Shown in pieces: positions 1-8,952 of a stretch of 64,000 bases of DNA. Source of the stretch: Akkermansia muciniphila. GTDB taxonomy: Bacteria > Verrucomicrobiota > Verrucomicrobiia > Verrucomicrobiales > DEV007. Every line of letters begins with the position of its first letter. Position 1 is the first letter of the stretch. Location of the stretch: contig CAMCXS010000005.1 in NCBI GenBank assembly GCA_945883495.1, forward strand, positions 62,001 to 126,000. The letters are read 5' to 3'. Under the pieces are notes generated by a model. That model did not search any database, was not told where the DNA came from, and saw nothing but the letters and a program-made list of their open reading frames with translations. A program made the translations under genes and the position numbers.

Positions 1-637
1 AAACCTCAACGTGGATGTCGAACGCGGCGACCGCACCGTCCTCGTCGGTCCCAACGGAGCGGGGAAATCGACCTTGCTGAAGATTTTGGCCGGCGTCGTG
101 GGGATTCAGGGCGGGACGCGCAAGCCAGGGCACAACTGCAAAATCGGTTACTTCTCCCAGCACCGCTCCGAAATGCTCGATGGCGAGGCCACCGTTTTGG
201 ACGAGGTCATGAAGTCCAACCCCAAAATGAAAGAGGACGAGGCGCGAGGCATTCTCGGCTCCTTCCTGTTCCGCAAGGAGGAGGTCTTCAAAAAGTGCCG
301 CGTTCTTTCAGGGGGAGAGAAAAGCCGGTTGAGCTTAGTGAAGTTCCTCGTGGACCCCCCGAACCTCCTGCTCATGGACGAGCCGACCACTCACTTGGAT
401 ATCGTTTCGATCGAAGCGCTGACCATCGCGCTCCGGGAGTATGAAGGTACGCTCGTATTCATTTCACACGACGTTCACTTCATCCGCCAACTGGCGACAC
501 AGGTTTATCATATCAGCGCCGGCCAGTTGACCAAGTTCTCCGGTGGATACGATTACTACCTGGAGAAGACCAACGCCGTTGAGAACGCCCGGGCGGCCGT
601 CGTGGCGGGGGCTCCTTTGGAAAACGCTCAGGTCTGA
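1..637 (+). CDS. ABC-F family ATPase, C-terminal part (cut by window start)
   Basis: The reading frame is open from the window edge (N-L-N-V-D-V before the first GTG at 11), so only the second nucleotide-binding domain is seen. It has Walker A GPNGAGKST, signature LSGGEKSRLSL, Walker B LLLMDEPTTHLD and the switch histidine in FISHD. The signature and the DEPTTHLD form are typical of ABC-F proteins, soluble ATPases without membrane domains that act on ribosomes (EttA, Uup, YheS relatives). The tail after the ATPase core is short, with no long basic coiled coil like that of Uup. Which subfamily it belongs to cannot be decided from this half. Confidence 0.9.
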   Translation, partial: NLNVDVERGDRTVLVGPNGAGKSTLLKILAGVVGIQGGTRKPGHNCKIGYFSQHRSEMLDGEATVLDEVMKSNPKMKEDEARGILGSFLFRKEEVFKKCRVLSGGEKSRLSLVKFLVDPPNLLLMDEPTTHLDIVSIEALTIALREYEGTLVFISHDVHFIRQLATQVYHISAGQLTKFSGGYDYYLEKTNAVENARAAVVAGAPLENAQV

Positions 638-641
638 AGCA

Positions 642-1031
642 TCAACCCGGGGCGGACTCTAGGGGGATTTTGGCCGTTTGGGCCTCCGGCGCCATGGAAA
701 CTGAGTTTCCGGCGCCGTTCAGGCTGAAGGTGGGGGCTTTCTTGCCCTCGATCGCCCGGGTCCAGGTGAGGCTGTTGTCGGCCCCGTTGAACTTCGCGGC
801 GCCGAGAGTCCCGATCACCAAGCTGTTGTTGCTGCCAAGCAGGCTTACGGCGGCGACAGCTTGAGCCTTCACTTGGTGGCCGCTCCCGATCACCTTGAGC
901 TCGCGGCAGTTCCCTGAGAGTTCCACCCGGCAACCGTTCCCCGAGATCACGACGTCCCGGCCGTCGGCGTCCATCACAGGTTGTCTCACCGTACCGGGCG
1001 TGATCACGAGGGAATCGCTCATCGAAAGCAT
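642..1031 (-). CDS. DUF3060-like beta-repeat protein
   Basis: A 129-residue protein made of short repeats with alternating G-N/G-S turns (ISGNGCRVELSGN, VIGSGHQVKAQ, LLGSNNSLVIG, FNGADNSLTWT). This is the pattern of DUF3060, a small right-handed beta-helix-like family usually found in secreted proteins. No signal peptide is visible, which is unusual; the frame stays open upstream to about 1117 without an ATG, so the true start may lie there. It converges with the ABC-F gene, with only four bases between the two stops. Function unknown. Confidence 0.6.
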   Translation of the reverse strand: MLSMSDSLVITPGTVRQPVMDADGRDVVISGNGCRVELSGNCRELKVIGSGHQVKAQAVAAVSLLGSNNSLVIGTLGAAKFNGADNSLTWTRAIEGKKAPTFSLNGAGNSVSMAPEAQTAKIPLESAPG

Positions 1032-1083
1032 TTTTACCGGATTGCGATCCTCGAAGCAAGCGACGAGTCGCGTTTCGGAACGG

Positions 1084-1115
1084 AAAAACCCGCCCCTCGG
1101 AATCCGAAGGGCGGG
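1084..1115 (-). terminator. Rho-independent terminator of the beta-barrel gene
   Basis: Read on the minus strand, a 12-bp GC-rich stem with one mismatch (arms 1104-1115 and 1089-1100, 3-nt loop) is followed directly by five T (1088-1084). It lies about 40 bases after the stop of the gene at 1158-1895 and before the DUF3060 gene, so it should separate the two transcripts. Confidence 0.75.
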
Positions 1116-1157
1116 TCACCTCCATATCACTGTAGCGGATCCTCTCCGCTCCACGCT

Positions 1158-1895
1158 TCAAAAGTTTAGGGTTCCTGTCAGCAGGATCGGAACAAAGAGC
1201 AAGGAATCGCTGCTGTTGTAGTTCTCCAACACGGTGCCGTCGATCTGTTCCAAGGATCCTTGAAACCGGAGCCCTGTTTCCAACCCGATCCGGAAGGCGT
1301 CGGTGAGATCATAAGAGATTCCTGCCGTGACTTCGGCCGAGAAAACCGCGCTGTCGTCGTAAATTGGGAGAGTTCCCAGCTCTAAGACATCCATCTCGAT
1401 GCCGTCCACGAAGCGAACGCCGGTTTCGAAGCCGAGATAGGGATGCAGTCGGCTTGGTTGCAGAAACTCCCGGCGAACCCCGCCCAGCAGAGCGAAGTCC
1501 GTGTAGTCGCTGAAGATGGCTTGGATGTCGGTTCCACCAGAAGTGCCAATCTGGTCCTGGCGACCGTCAGCCTGAGTGTAGGCGAAGCGGAAGTAGGCGT
1601 CGTAGACACCCAAATGTTTCCCGAAGCGGAAACCAAGCAGCCAAGCGTTGCCGTAGAGGCCCTCGAAGTCTTGGGAATAGAGGGAAATGCCGGGGAATTC
1701 GTCGTTCGCCCGCGCAAGGTCACCGCTCACCCCGGCGACTGGGCCTCCAGTGACTTCGAGGAACCAAGTCCGAGCCAGACGGTCATTCGCCTGGAGAATC
1801 GATCTGCCAAGCGAGTTGCTCGTGAATAGGCTGTCGCCAGCCAACGAGGATGCCAAACCAAAAGCGAGGACTAGAGCCGTGATAGGAGATTTCAT
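1158..1895 (-). CDS. Secreted protein, probable outer-membrane beta-barrel
   Basis: 245 residues. The N-terminus (MKSPITALVLAFGLASSLAG) is a clear Sec signal peptide. The rest consists of alternating amphipathic strands with aromatic residues at strand ends (WLLGFRFGKHLGVYDAYFRF, YDLTDAFRIGLETGLRF) and ends in F after LLTGTLN, the usual C-terminal signal of outer-membrane barrels. The size suits an 8-10-strand barrel. No named family is recognised. It is followed by its own terminator and is probably monocistronic. Confidence 0.7.
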   Translation of the reverse strand: MKSPITALVLAFGLASSLAGDSLFTSNSLGRSILQANDRLARTWFLEVTGGPVAGVSGDLARANDEFPGISLYSQDFEGLYGNAWLLGFRFGKHLGVYDAYFRFAYTQADGRQDQIGTSGGTDIQAIFSDYTDFALLGGVRREFLQPSRLHPYLGFETGVRFVDGIEMDVLELGTLPIYDDSAVFSAEVTAGISYDLTDAFRIGLETGLRFQGSLEQIDGTVLENYNSSDSLLFVPILLTGTLNF

Positions 1896-2054
1896 GCGGG
1901 AATGCGGATATGGAACCTCATTGTGGCATTGTTAGCAACTGAAATATAAGGAAAGTTCAATATTCAAGCCTTCATGCGGTTTCGGACCCTAAGAAAAATG
2001 AAAGCTGCCACTTGAGTTTTGGGGCTTGAGCCTCTACGATGTCGGCCCCCGTAC

Positions 2055-2126
2055 GCCTCGCTAGCTCAATGGTAGAGCAACGGACTCTTAATCCGCAGGT
2101 TGATGGTTCGAGTCCATCGCGAGGCA
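2055..2126 (+). tRNA. tRNA-Lys (anticodon CTT)
   Basis: A complete cloverleaf can be folded. The acceptor stem GCCTCGC (2055-2061) pairs with GCGAGGC (2119-2125), with discriminator A at 2126. The D arm is GCTC/GAGC. The anticodon loop CTCTTAA has CTT in the anticodon position after U33. The T arm is GATGG-TTCGAGT-CCATC. The outermost anticodon-stem pair is an A-C mismatch. CCA is not encoded. Confidence 0.95.
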
Positions 2127-2279
2127 GATCCCCCGCTCCGGGTGGGTCCATTGTTTACGGGCCACCCGCCAGCCCAGGACCAAAAAGCCGTTCTTAAGGT
2201 GCCTTCGGGAGTTGCTCGGTCGAAGGAACTTGCCAGGGGCCAGAAAACGTAGGACGACTTCACGCCCTCGACCCAAGCC

Positions 2280-3476
2280 ATGGTTCCGCTTCTTGACGTC
2301 AACGCCCAAAACCACCCGCTCGAAGCGGAGTTCACCGAAGCCTTTTTGCGCGTTTTCCGGAGCGGCCAGTTCATCATGGGGCCGGAAGTCAGCGCCCTGG
2401 AGGAAAAGATTGCGGCGCTGACTGCCTCTAAGCATGCCTTGGGCGTGTCTTCTGGAACGGACGCCATCCTGCTGGCTCTCATGGCGCTTGGCATCGGCCC
2501 CGGAGACGAGGTGCTGGTGCCAGCCTATACGTTTTTCGCCACTGCCGGCTGTGTCTCGCGCGCTGGGGCGACGCCAGTTTTTGTCGATGCTTGCCCCGTT
2601 TGCTTCAACATCGATGTCAGTGATGCCCGAGCTAAGGTCACGGTCCGGACGAAGGCCATCATTCCCGTGCATCTTTTTGGACAAGCCGCCGACATGGACG
2701 CGGTCATGGCGTTGGCCGAGGAACACCAGCTCAAGGTGATCGAGGATGGCGCGCAGTCGATCGGTGCCTCTTACAAAGGGCGTCCATGCGGTTCAATCGG
2801 CCACATCGGAACCTACAGCTTCTTCCCGAGCAAGAATCTGGGCGGGTTTGGCGACGGTGGAGCGCTCGTGTGTCAAGACGACGAGCTCGCCGAGCAATGC
2901 CGGGTGTTGCGCGTGCATGGTTCGAAACCGAAGTACTTCCACCATTTTGTGGGAGGGAACTTCCGGCTCGATCCACTGCAAGCGGCTATGTTGATGGTCA
3001 AGCTGCCGCACTACGGTGATTACACCCGCAAACGGCAGGCCAACGCCGCTTACTACACGGAACGCCTCTTGCGAACATCCGGGGTCGTCCAAGCTGATCC
3101 CGCGCACTGCCGTTGTGGATCCACGCAGGCCGCTTGGCTGGAGGAGACGGGCGCTCGCGTGGTCTTGCCAGTGGGCTATGGACACAACGAGCATATTTGG
3201 AACCAGTACACCCTTCGCATTGTGGACGAGGGGAGAAGGGATGCGCTCAAGGATTTCCTGATCGGCCGGAAGATCGGATGCGAGATCTATTACCCGGTGA
3301 CCATGGATCAACAACGTTGTTTTGCGGACACGCCTGAGTCTTCAAGGCGGGGCTGTGACGTGGCGCGCCGTCTCTCCAGGGAAGCCATCAGTATCCCAAT
3401 TTATCCGGAGCTGAGCGAATCGCAGAAGGACGAAGTGATCAGCGCGATCCAGGACTTCTTGGGCTTGGGCGTTTGA
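2280..3476 (+). CDS. DegT/DnrJ/EryC1/StrS sugar aminotransferase
   Basis: A 398-residue PLP-dependent aminotransferase of fold type I. Visible family marks are the N-terminal substrate loop (GQFIMGPEV), SSGTDAILLAL for phosphate binding, VPAYTFFAT, the aspartate in VIEDGAQSIGA that holds the pyridine nitrogen, and the Schiff-base lysine in FFPSKNLGGFGDGGA. Such enzymes convert keto-sugar nucleotides to amino sugars. Standing next to the glycan cluster, and with a PseG-like domain and NeuB nearby, it could fill the PseC-type or Wbp/Deg-type amination step; the exact substrate cannot be read from sequence. It runs opposite to the following gene and has no obvious Shine-Dalgarno. Confidence 0.9.
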   Translation: MVPLLDVNAQNHPLEAEFTEAFLRVFRSGQFIMGPEVSALEEKIAALTASKHALGVSSGTDAILLALMALGIGPGDEVLVPAYTFFATAGCVSRAGATPVFVDACPVCFNIDVSDARAKVTVRTKAIIPVHLFGQAADMDAVMALAEEHQLKVIEDGAQSIGASYKGRPCGSIGHIGTYSFFPSKNLGGFGDGGALVCQDDELAEQCRVLRVHGSKPKYFHHFVGGNFRLDPLQAAMLMVKLPHYGDYTRKRQANAAYYTERLLRTSGVVQADPAHCRCGSTQAAWLEETGARVVLPVGYGHNEHIWNQYTLRIVDEGRRDALKDFLIGRKIGCEIYYPVTMDQQRCFADTPESSRRGCDVARRLSREAISIPIYPELSESQKDEVISAIQDFLGLGV

Positions 3477-3512
3477 CTCGAAACCTGGAAGCCTGCCCTT
3501 CACGTTAGCGAA

Positions 3513-6044
3513 TCAGCGCAAGGCACCAAATTCTCTCTCGATCAGGTCCAAGAAGCGCCCGTAGTATCGATCATACGTGAAGTTTGCACAGAACTGCTCT
3601 CTCGCGCGCCGTCCGATGGCGGAAGCTTCGCTAGAACTATTTGCCAAGCGTACCAGCACAGAGGCCATCGTTTGCACGTCAAGATACGGCACGGTAATGC
3701 CTGCATCTCCTGTCAGCGCCTCCGCAGCACCCCCTGCGCCCTCAAAAGCGACGACCGGTATACCGGCCGCTAGAGCTTCGAGGTTAATCGTCGGGAACGG
3801 ATCTTCCCTTGAAGTGAGGGCCAGTGCGTTAGAGGCGGCAAAGAAGCGTGCAGTGTTGGTCTGCTCGCCTGCAAAGCGCATGCGTCCGTTGAGACCTGCC
3901 GCAGCCAGATCGTGTTCGCACCAACGCCGCAATAGCGGACCATCCTGATCATGCCCGACCCATAGAAAACGAAGCGACTCACCGCCGGGGAGACGGGCCG
4001 ATGTAAGAGCCAGCTGTACAAATAGGTCGGGGCCTTTTCGGGGATGGATGCTGCCGCACCCGATTACAACGAAAGCATCTGGCGGCCAATCGAAGTCGTG
4101 AAGAATTGCCGCTCGGTTTTCAGTCCGTTCGCCATACGTTTCCGATGGATCGGTTATGCCGTTTCGGAGCACGACGATCTGGCTGTCCGGAAGTTGATAA
4201 GCCCGCGAGAGAGCATCTCGCACGTAGTCGCTGACCACGACAATTTTCCGCGAATGACGGCGGGTCCGCTCAATGGAATCGCGCCCGATACTCTCAATGG
4301 AGGTTGGTAACTCGTGCACGTGGGAGAGTACGGGGATGCCGTGGGCGTCGCAGATCGCGGCCACGTCGCTGGACACCACCGTGTTGCATAGAGCCAAAAG
4401 AGGGTCGCGCTTTTTGAAGTCGCGGACGATCCATTCCAGCGCATTTTGGAACGAGAGCTTTCCATTGCCCACTTCATCGACCCGCAGGACCGGAGCTGCT
4501 TGGCGGAATTCATTCTCAAGCGCGCCGCCGTGCCTGAGCAAAACCCAAGGCTCTAGCTGTTCGTGGCTGGCGAGTTTTTGTACGAATCGAAGAAGGACCA
4601 ACTGTGCTCCCGCGCGGGCCGCATCGTGAGATACACACAGGACTGGGCGTCGATTTTGCCGTGGTCGTGCTCCCCATGAATCTGGGGTCTTCCACGGAAT
4701 CAGGACAGCACTGGCAGCCGCGGCCTTTCCAGGTGAAATGGTGAGGCCTGTCGTGCCGGAGAAAGTGGGAACATCGGGCGGTTCCGGGCGGCTGCAGCCA
4801 TCGCGAGCCGCCGCCTCGCTTGCCTTTCTTGTCGCTTCAAGCCATTGATGGCCGTTCGTTTGGTCGGGTTCGAGATGAGCCCCCTCCGCCCACTCATTCC
4901 ATGCGTTGATGAACACGAAGTGATCGTTGGTCGTCGCGGTATGACGGGCCTCGACTAAGATCTGGTGCAGCCAGTATTGATAGATCTCTGGGGTAGCGCC
5001 GTGGAAAATGGTGCCGTTTTTCGAACGCCGGGCGGTGTTGTCCCACCCTGGCATGACGCCACGGTAAAAGGGGAATTCTCTAAGATCCGGCCCTGCGGCT
5101 CGCAGGGCACCCTGTCCAAAGTGATAGATCGTTCCACGAAAGTCCTTGGCGGCCCCCATTTCCGCCGGATCCAACTTAGGCGCACGAAATTGATGCGGAG
5201 GAAACTCGACTAACGCATCAAAGCCGAGGGGTCTCGGGTCCCGGACCATGAACTGTACTGCGCACAGATGCAGCCCGGGAAGGCCCGCGCTCTTGGCTTC
5301 CTCTCTCCATGCAGCCGCTGTTTCCGCCGCATTACGTAGAAAATCTGGGCGGTAGACAATCAGCAGTGGTTTGCCCTCGCAGGTGATATAGCGCGGGTCT
5401 TTCAATATGGGCAATACGTCCTGTAAGAACCGGACATCTGACTCCAGCGAGTGCTCCTGACCGAGCAAAATTTCTTGATCAAGACCGTCCCACCGGCGAG
5501 TCCAATTCTCGTTGGCCCAGTTGATGCAGAAAGGAAAATCCGGCTTTCCTGTCCGGAGCATTTGCTCAAGCGGCCGCTCGAGGAGCCTGCGGCCGTTGAA
5601 CCAGTAGTAGTGGTAGGCAAACCCGTGAATGCCATATTTCCGGGCCAGCGATACCTGATCTTCTTGCGTTTCTGGCACCCTTAGGTCGTAAAATCCTAGA
5701 TCAGCCGGCAATTGCGGCTGATAGTGGCCTTTGTAGACGGGAGTGGCCCGAACGACGTTCTTCCATTCCGTAAATCCGTTTCCCCACCAGGCATTGTTCT
5801 CCGGAACGGGATGGAACTGCGGCAGATACCAAGCTAGCACCTTAGCTGGGGGGGCCAGCGTGGATCGCTCAGGAAGCGCAGTGGTCGGAACCGCGACAGC
5901 TGGCAGCTCCTTCGGTGTCTGTTTGGCGGTCTCGGCTTGCTCCTGGACTGCTGAGAATGCGGCGCGCAGCTTGTTCAGGCGCTTCTCAAGCGAGCGGCGT
6001 CCTCGAGCCAGAGCCCGGGAAAGGGACTGCGGGGGGGAATCCAT
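3513..6044 (-). CDS. WbsX-domain protein fused to a GT4 glycosyltransferase
   Basis: 843 residues with two parts. Residues about 65-400 are a WbsX-like domain (VLAWYLPQFHPVPENN, WGNGFTEWKNV, FAYHYYWFNGRRLLE, WANENWTRRWDG), common in O-antigen and rhamnan clusters and related to GH99-like folds. Residues about 465-840 are a GT-B glycosyltransferase of family 4, with FVVIGCGSIHPRKGPDLF and an SREDPFPTINLEALAAGIPV motif that binds the sugar nucleotide. It starts two bases after the stop of the upstream gene, so the two are translationally close. Likely role: assembly of a surface polysaccharide from an activated hexose. Confidence 0.88.
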   Translation of the reverse strand: MDSPPQSLSRALARGRRSLEKRLNKLRAAFSAVQEQAETAKQTPKELPAVAVPTTALPERSTLAPPAKVLAWYLPQFHPVPENNAWWGNGFTEWKNVVRATPVYKGHYQPQLPADLGFYDLRVPETQEDQVSLARKYGIHGFAYHYYWFNGRRLLERPLEQMLRTGKPDFPFCINWANENWTRRWDGLDQEILLGQEHSLESDVRFLQDVLPILKDPRYITCEGKPLLIVYRPDFLRNAAETAAAWREEAKSAGLPGLHLCAVQFMVRDPRPLGFDALVEFPPHQFRAPKLDPAEMGAAKDFRGTIYHFGQGALRAAGPDLREFPFYRGVMPGWDNTARRSKNGTIFHGATPEIYQYWLHQILVEARHTATTNDHFVFINAWNEWAEGAHLEPDQTNGHQWLEATRKASEAAARDGCSRPEPPDVPTFSGTTGLTISPGKAAAASAVLIPWKTPDSWGARPRQNRRPVLCVSHDAARAGAQLVLLRFVQKLASHEQLEPWVLLRHGGALENEFRQAAPVLRVDEVGNGKLSFQNALEWIVRDFKKRDPLLALCNTVVSSDVAAICDAHGIPVLSHVHELPTSIESIGRDSIERTRRHSRKIVVVSDYVRDALSRAYQLPDSQIVVLRNGITDPSETYGERTENRAAILHDFDWPPDAFVVIGCGSIHPRKGPDLFVQLALTSARLPGGESLRFLWVGHDQDGPLLRRWCEHDLAAAGLNGRMRFAGEQTNTARFFAASNALALTSREDPFPTINLEALAAGIPVVAFEGAGGAAEALTGDAGITVPYLDVQTMASVLVRLANSSSEASAIGRRAREQFCANFTYDRYYGRFLDLIEREFGALR

Positions 6045-6046
6045 CG

Positions 6047-7609
6047 TTAAGGCGCCGATTTTCCGGTCGTGGCGCTACGTCGGCGCAGTGATTGTTCCCA
6101 CCTCCAAAAAGGACGGATAATCTTCCAAGACAGTGATGATTGCACAGCTAGCCACTGTTGGTCAAGGCGATCCGCTTTCTCCCTGAGTTTGATCGTTTTG
6201 GCCTTCATCTGCGCGCTTTCTTCGGCGGCGTTGTGTCGGATGCGCAAGCCCAAATCCAACAAAGTTCCCCGGGCTTTGAGCGGAAGGTCCGCAGCTAGCA
6301 GCTTTTCTACCAGTGGCTCGAACGTATCAATCGGAGCTCGGGCGCGAGTTCGATCCGCTGGAGGCGGGACGCTTAAGGCTTCATCTGAAATGCGGATGGC
6401 TTCAGCGACAAAGGCGGCGTCAGTGGAAGCATCTTCAAGCCCGCCCGTTGCGATCCGTGCTTCCCAGCGATTCCCCTGTTCAAAGAATTCAGTCAGTGCG
6501 CTTCGGCTCAGGGCGCGGAATTGGTTCCGTCCTGCCAGCAGCGTTTGCAGGTAGCGGACGCCGACGTTTACGGGGAAAAATCCAGGCTTGGGGAAGTGTG
6601 TTTCCACCAATTCCCGAGGGGCGCCCAAGATGAGCTCGGTGTCTTTCTGGACAATCCGCCAGGTGATGCAGCACGAGGAGACGGGCGCGATTAGCTTAGC
6701 GACGGGCAGCAGTGAGGCCAGGCACTCGACGGGAAGCGAATCCACATCCTCACTCGCGTACGCCCGATATCCCCGGGCCTGAAGTTCTCGTGCGAGGTGG
6801 GCTGCCTGGTTGTGCTGCTGTCGAGGATGTCCCTTGATCCAGACGCTTTGATCAGGGGAAACATGCCGCAAGGCGCATTCAAGATTAAAGGTGTGTTCTC
6901 CGCTCACCTCCGGAATCCAGCCCGCCTCGGTTAGGGGTACCATCACGAAAAGGGTCAGAGGAGGAGGGAGGGGGGGGGCTGGCAGACGCGCAGACCCCAA
7001 AATCTCAGCCGCGGCCCAGACCGCATCGACGTAACGCTTGGGTTCGATGAAATGAACGGGCAGCCCCGCGAGGGCCCCGGGTTCCGCTTCGACAGGTAGA
7101 ATGGAGAAGATCTCGTCCACTTGAACAAAGCCGCCCGGGAGCTGCGGTGTCGAAAAGCGCAAAGTGTTGTTGTCTGAAATGCCGATACCATCACCGAGGG
7201 TGATTCGCCGGGCGTTGCGATACAAGTGAAGCATCGCTTCGTTTAGGGTCTGGGTATTCCGCGTTAGGAGCAGCTCATCTGCGCGGTCGGCGGGGAGCCT
7301 GGGAATGAGCTTGGCCACGTAATCTGGAAACGAGAGGGTCTGCCCGTAGCGGGCTGCGTCCAGGTCGTGCACCGAGGTGATGCTCCGGAACTGATGCTGG
7401 GTGGCGATCAGGCGGCAAGCCTCATCCAGCGAAGCGGCTTTTTCCGGCGCCCAGAAATCGCCTAAGACCAAGTGGTCCTCCGTCATCTCCTGGGTTTCTC
7501 CCCGTCCAGGGCCTTGTCCTACCAAGACTTCAGAACGTTGTCTCAGCGCCGCGATTCCCAACAAAAGCTGCTGCGGGCCCTGGGCGACTAAAATTCGGCT
7601 ATATCCCAT
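6047..7609 (-). CDS. Polysialyltransferase-like GT-B protein (tentative)
   Basis: 520 residues, not a common annotated family. Features resembling bacterial poly- and oligo-sialyltransferases (POLYST/GT52-like) are an early ITLGDGIGISDN loop, a WIKGHPRQQHN segment, a basic GHP motif like the CMP-binding HP motif, and a serine-rich SSCCITW segment downstream. The C-terminal quarter is helical and charged, ending in a basic tail. NeuB-type synthase and cytidylyltransferase genes in the same locus would supply a CMP-nonulosonate donor, which supports the call. The assignment remains inference; it could be another CMP- or UDP-sugar GT-B enzyme. Confidence 0.5.
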   Translation of the reverse strand: MGYSRILVAQGPQQLLLGIAALRQRSEVLVGQGPGRGETQEMTEDHLVLGDFWAPEKAASLDEACRLIATQHQFRSITSVHDLDAARYGQTLSFPDYVAKLIPRLPADRADELLLTRNTQTLNEAMLHLYRNARRITLGDGIGISDNNTLRFSTPQLPGGFVQVDEIFSILPVEAEPGALAGLPVHFIEPKRYVDAVWAAAEILGSARLPAPPLPPPLTLFVMVPLTEAGWIPEVSGEHTFNLECALRHVSPDQSVWIKGHPRQQHNQAAHLARELQARGYRAYASEDVDSLPVECLASLLPVAKLIAPVSSCCITWRIVQKDTELILGAPRELVETHFPKPGFFPVNVGVRYLQTLLAGRNQFRALSRSALTEFFEQGNRWEARIATGGLEDASTDAAFVAEAIRISDEALSVPPPADRTRARAPIDTFEPLVEKLLAADLPLKARGTLLDLGLRIRHNAAEESAQMKAKTIKLREKADRLDQQWLAVQSSLSWKIIRPFWRWEQSLRRRSATTGKSAP

Positions 7610-7723
7610 AGATTGGGGAGAGGAAGGCGTGCGAGTCCGTAACTATAGAGAGAGGTAGAAGAATGCGCAAGGAGAATCCTGGGTAAAAACGTTTTTTTGA
7701 GTAGTATTCATTTGTTGCGTAGC

Positions 7724-8851
7724 TCAACCCAATCGGTGCGGAACCCGGTTGTCTTCCATGAACTGGCGGTAAGCAGAGTAGTTTTCAGGGTAACGTGATA
7801 GGAAAGAGGCGAGGGACCAAGCCTCTGCCACGCGATTCACGGCGGCCGTGGGGCCATTTCGTTCTGCCTCCCGGAGAAATTCTTCCTGGTCATACACGGG
7901 CAATCCCGCGAACGCTGCCATCTCAGCTGTGCGGCTGTCGTGCGCAAATAGGGTTGCGGGCGTTCCTGCGAGGAGGCTTGCAATCACTCCGTGAATCCGG
8001 CTTCCGCACACGAAGGCCATTGTGGCGAGAAACGTCATCCAGTCGTCTACGTTGAGGAACACCCTCATTCGTGCCAGAAATGGAGCCAACTCGCTCAAAC
8101 TCCCGACCTGATAGTAGGCCAACAGTCGAGCTTCTGATTCTTCGGGCAGCCTGCCTGCTAGCTTGAATAGGATTTCCTCCTTCTCCGACTGGAGGATGTA
8201 GTGAAAGGAACTGGACTGGGCCACCGCGAGAAGCCGACGCTGAATGCTTGATGGACCGGGTCTCCGGAGAGAGTCAGGCCGGGCTTCGTGCCTAGTGGCC
8301 TGGATTACTACCTGGCTAGGCGTCAACCCCCTGGGGGGCTGCACTGTCGGAAAATCCGGACGGCAGTGATAGTAGAGGGTTGGACAGCCTACCGTTCGCG
8401 TGTTGTGAATGCCATAGTGCGCGAGTGCTTCGGAGGTGAAGTAACCCCGGGTTCCGATCGCTTCGGTACGCTCCGCCACCAGCCGAAGGAAGGAGAGCGT
8501 CCCTTCGGAGACTTCAGGTATGGTGGCATCCAGGCTGGCTTGGGCTCCCAGTCCTGCCATCACGATGGGCACTTTCACGGGCGCGAGGATGTCCCGCCAC
8601 GCTGAGAAGTCGTTTCCCCGGGCTAGCCAATTCGCTGCGGGGATGACGACAAGCCCAGCCTCGGCGTTGATCTCATCCGCATTGAAACGGTAGCCAAAGG
8701 AAACGGACGAGGACTGCACTTGGCGCTCCAGGGCTGAGAAAAAAAGCTGATTTCCCGTATTTCCACCCGTCAATCCGCCTAACACCCGTTCGAAGGGGAC
8801 TCCATGATCTGGCGGGACGCTCGGGCGGTGAGAGAAGAAGTGGACACGCAT
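7724..8851 (-). CDS. Polysaccharide pyruvyl transferase family protein
   Basis: 375 residues matching the pyruvyl transferase family (PF04230, CsaB/WcaK type), which transfers a ketal pyruvate from PEP to sugar hydroxyls. Marks seen are GGNTGNQLFF near the start, VKVPIVMAGLGAQ, TRGYFTSEALAHYG and the C-terminal CGSRIHGVIASLLAGTPATLF that forms the active-site histidine loop. Downstream of a 114-bp gap it faces the WbsX and sialyltransferase-like genes on the same strand. A second, diverged member lies at 21557-22636, so the glycan may carry more than one pyruvate or ketal group. Confidence 0.85.
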   Translation of the reverse strand: MRVHFFSHRPSVPPDHGVPFERVLGGLTGGNTGNQLFFSALERQVQSSSVSFGYRFNADEINAEAGLVVIPAANWLARGNDFSAWRDILAPVKVPIVMAGLGAQASLDATIPEVSEGTLSFLRLVAERTEAIGTRGYFTSEALAHYGIHNTRTVGCPTLYYHCRPDFPTVQPPRGLTPSQVVIQATRHEARPDSLRRPGPSSIQRRLLAVAQSSSFHYILQSEKEEILFKLAGRLPEESEARLLAYYQVGSLSELAPFLARMRVFLNVDDWMTFLATMAFVCGSRIHGVIASLLAGTPATLFAHDSRTAEMAAFAGLPVYDQEEFLREAERNGPTAAVNRVAEAWSLASFLSRYPENYSAYRQFMEDNRVPHRLG

Positions 8852-8952
8852 GAGAACGGAGGGCCGATTCCCTGAATGGCTTCACTCATCGCGCGGCTCT
8901 GTAAAGAAATTCTGCGATCACGCTGTCATGAAGAGTCGACCTATGGAGAAAT

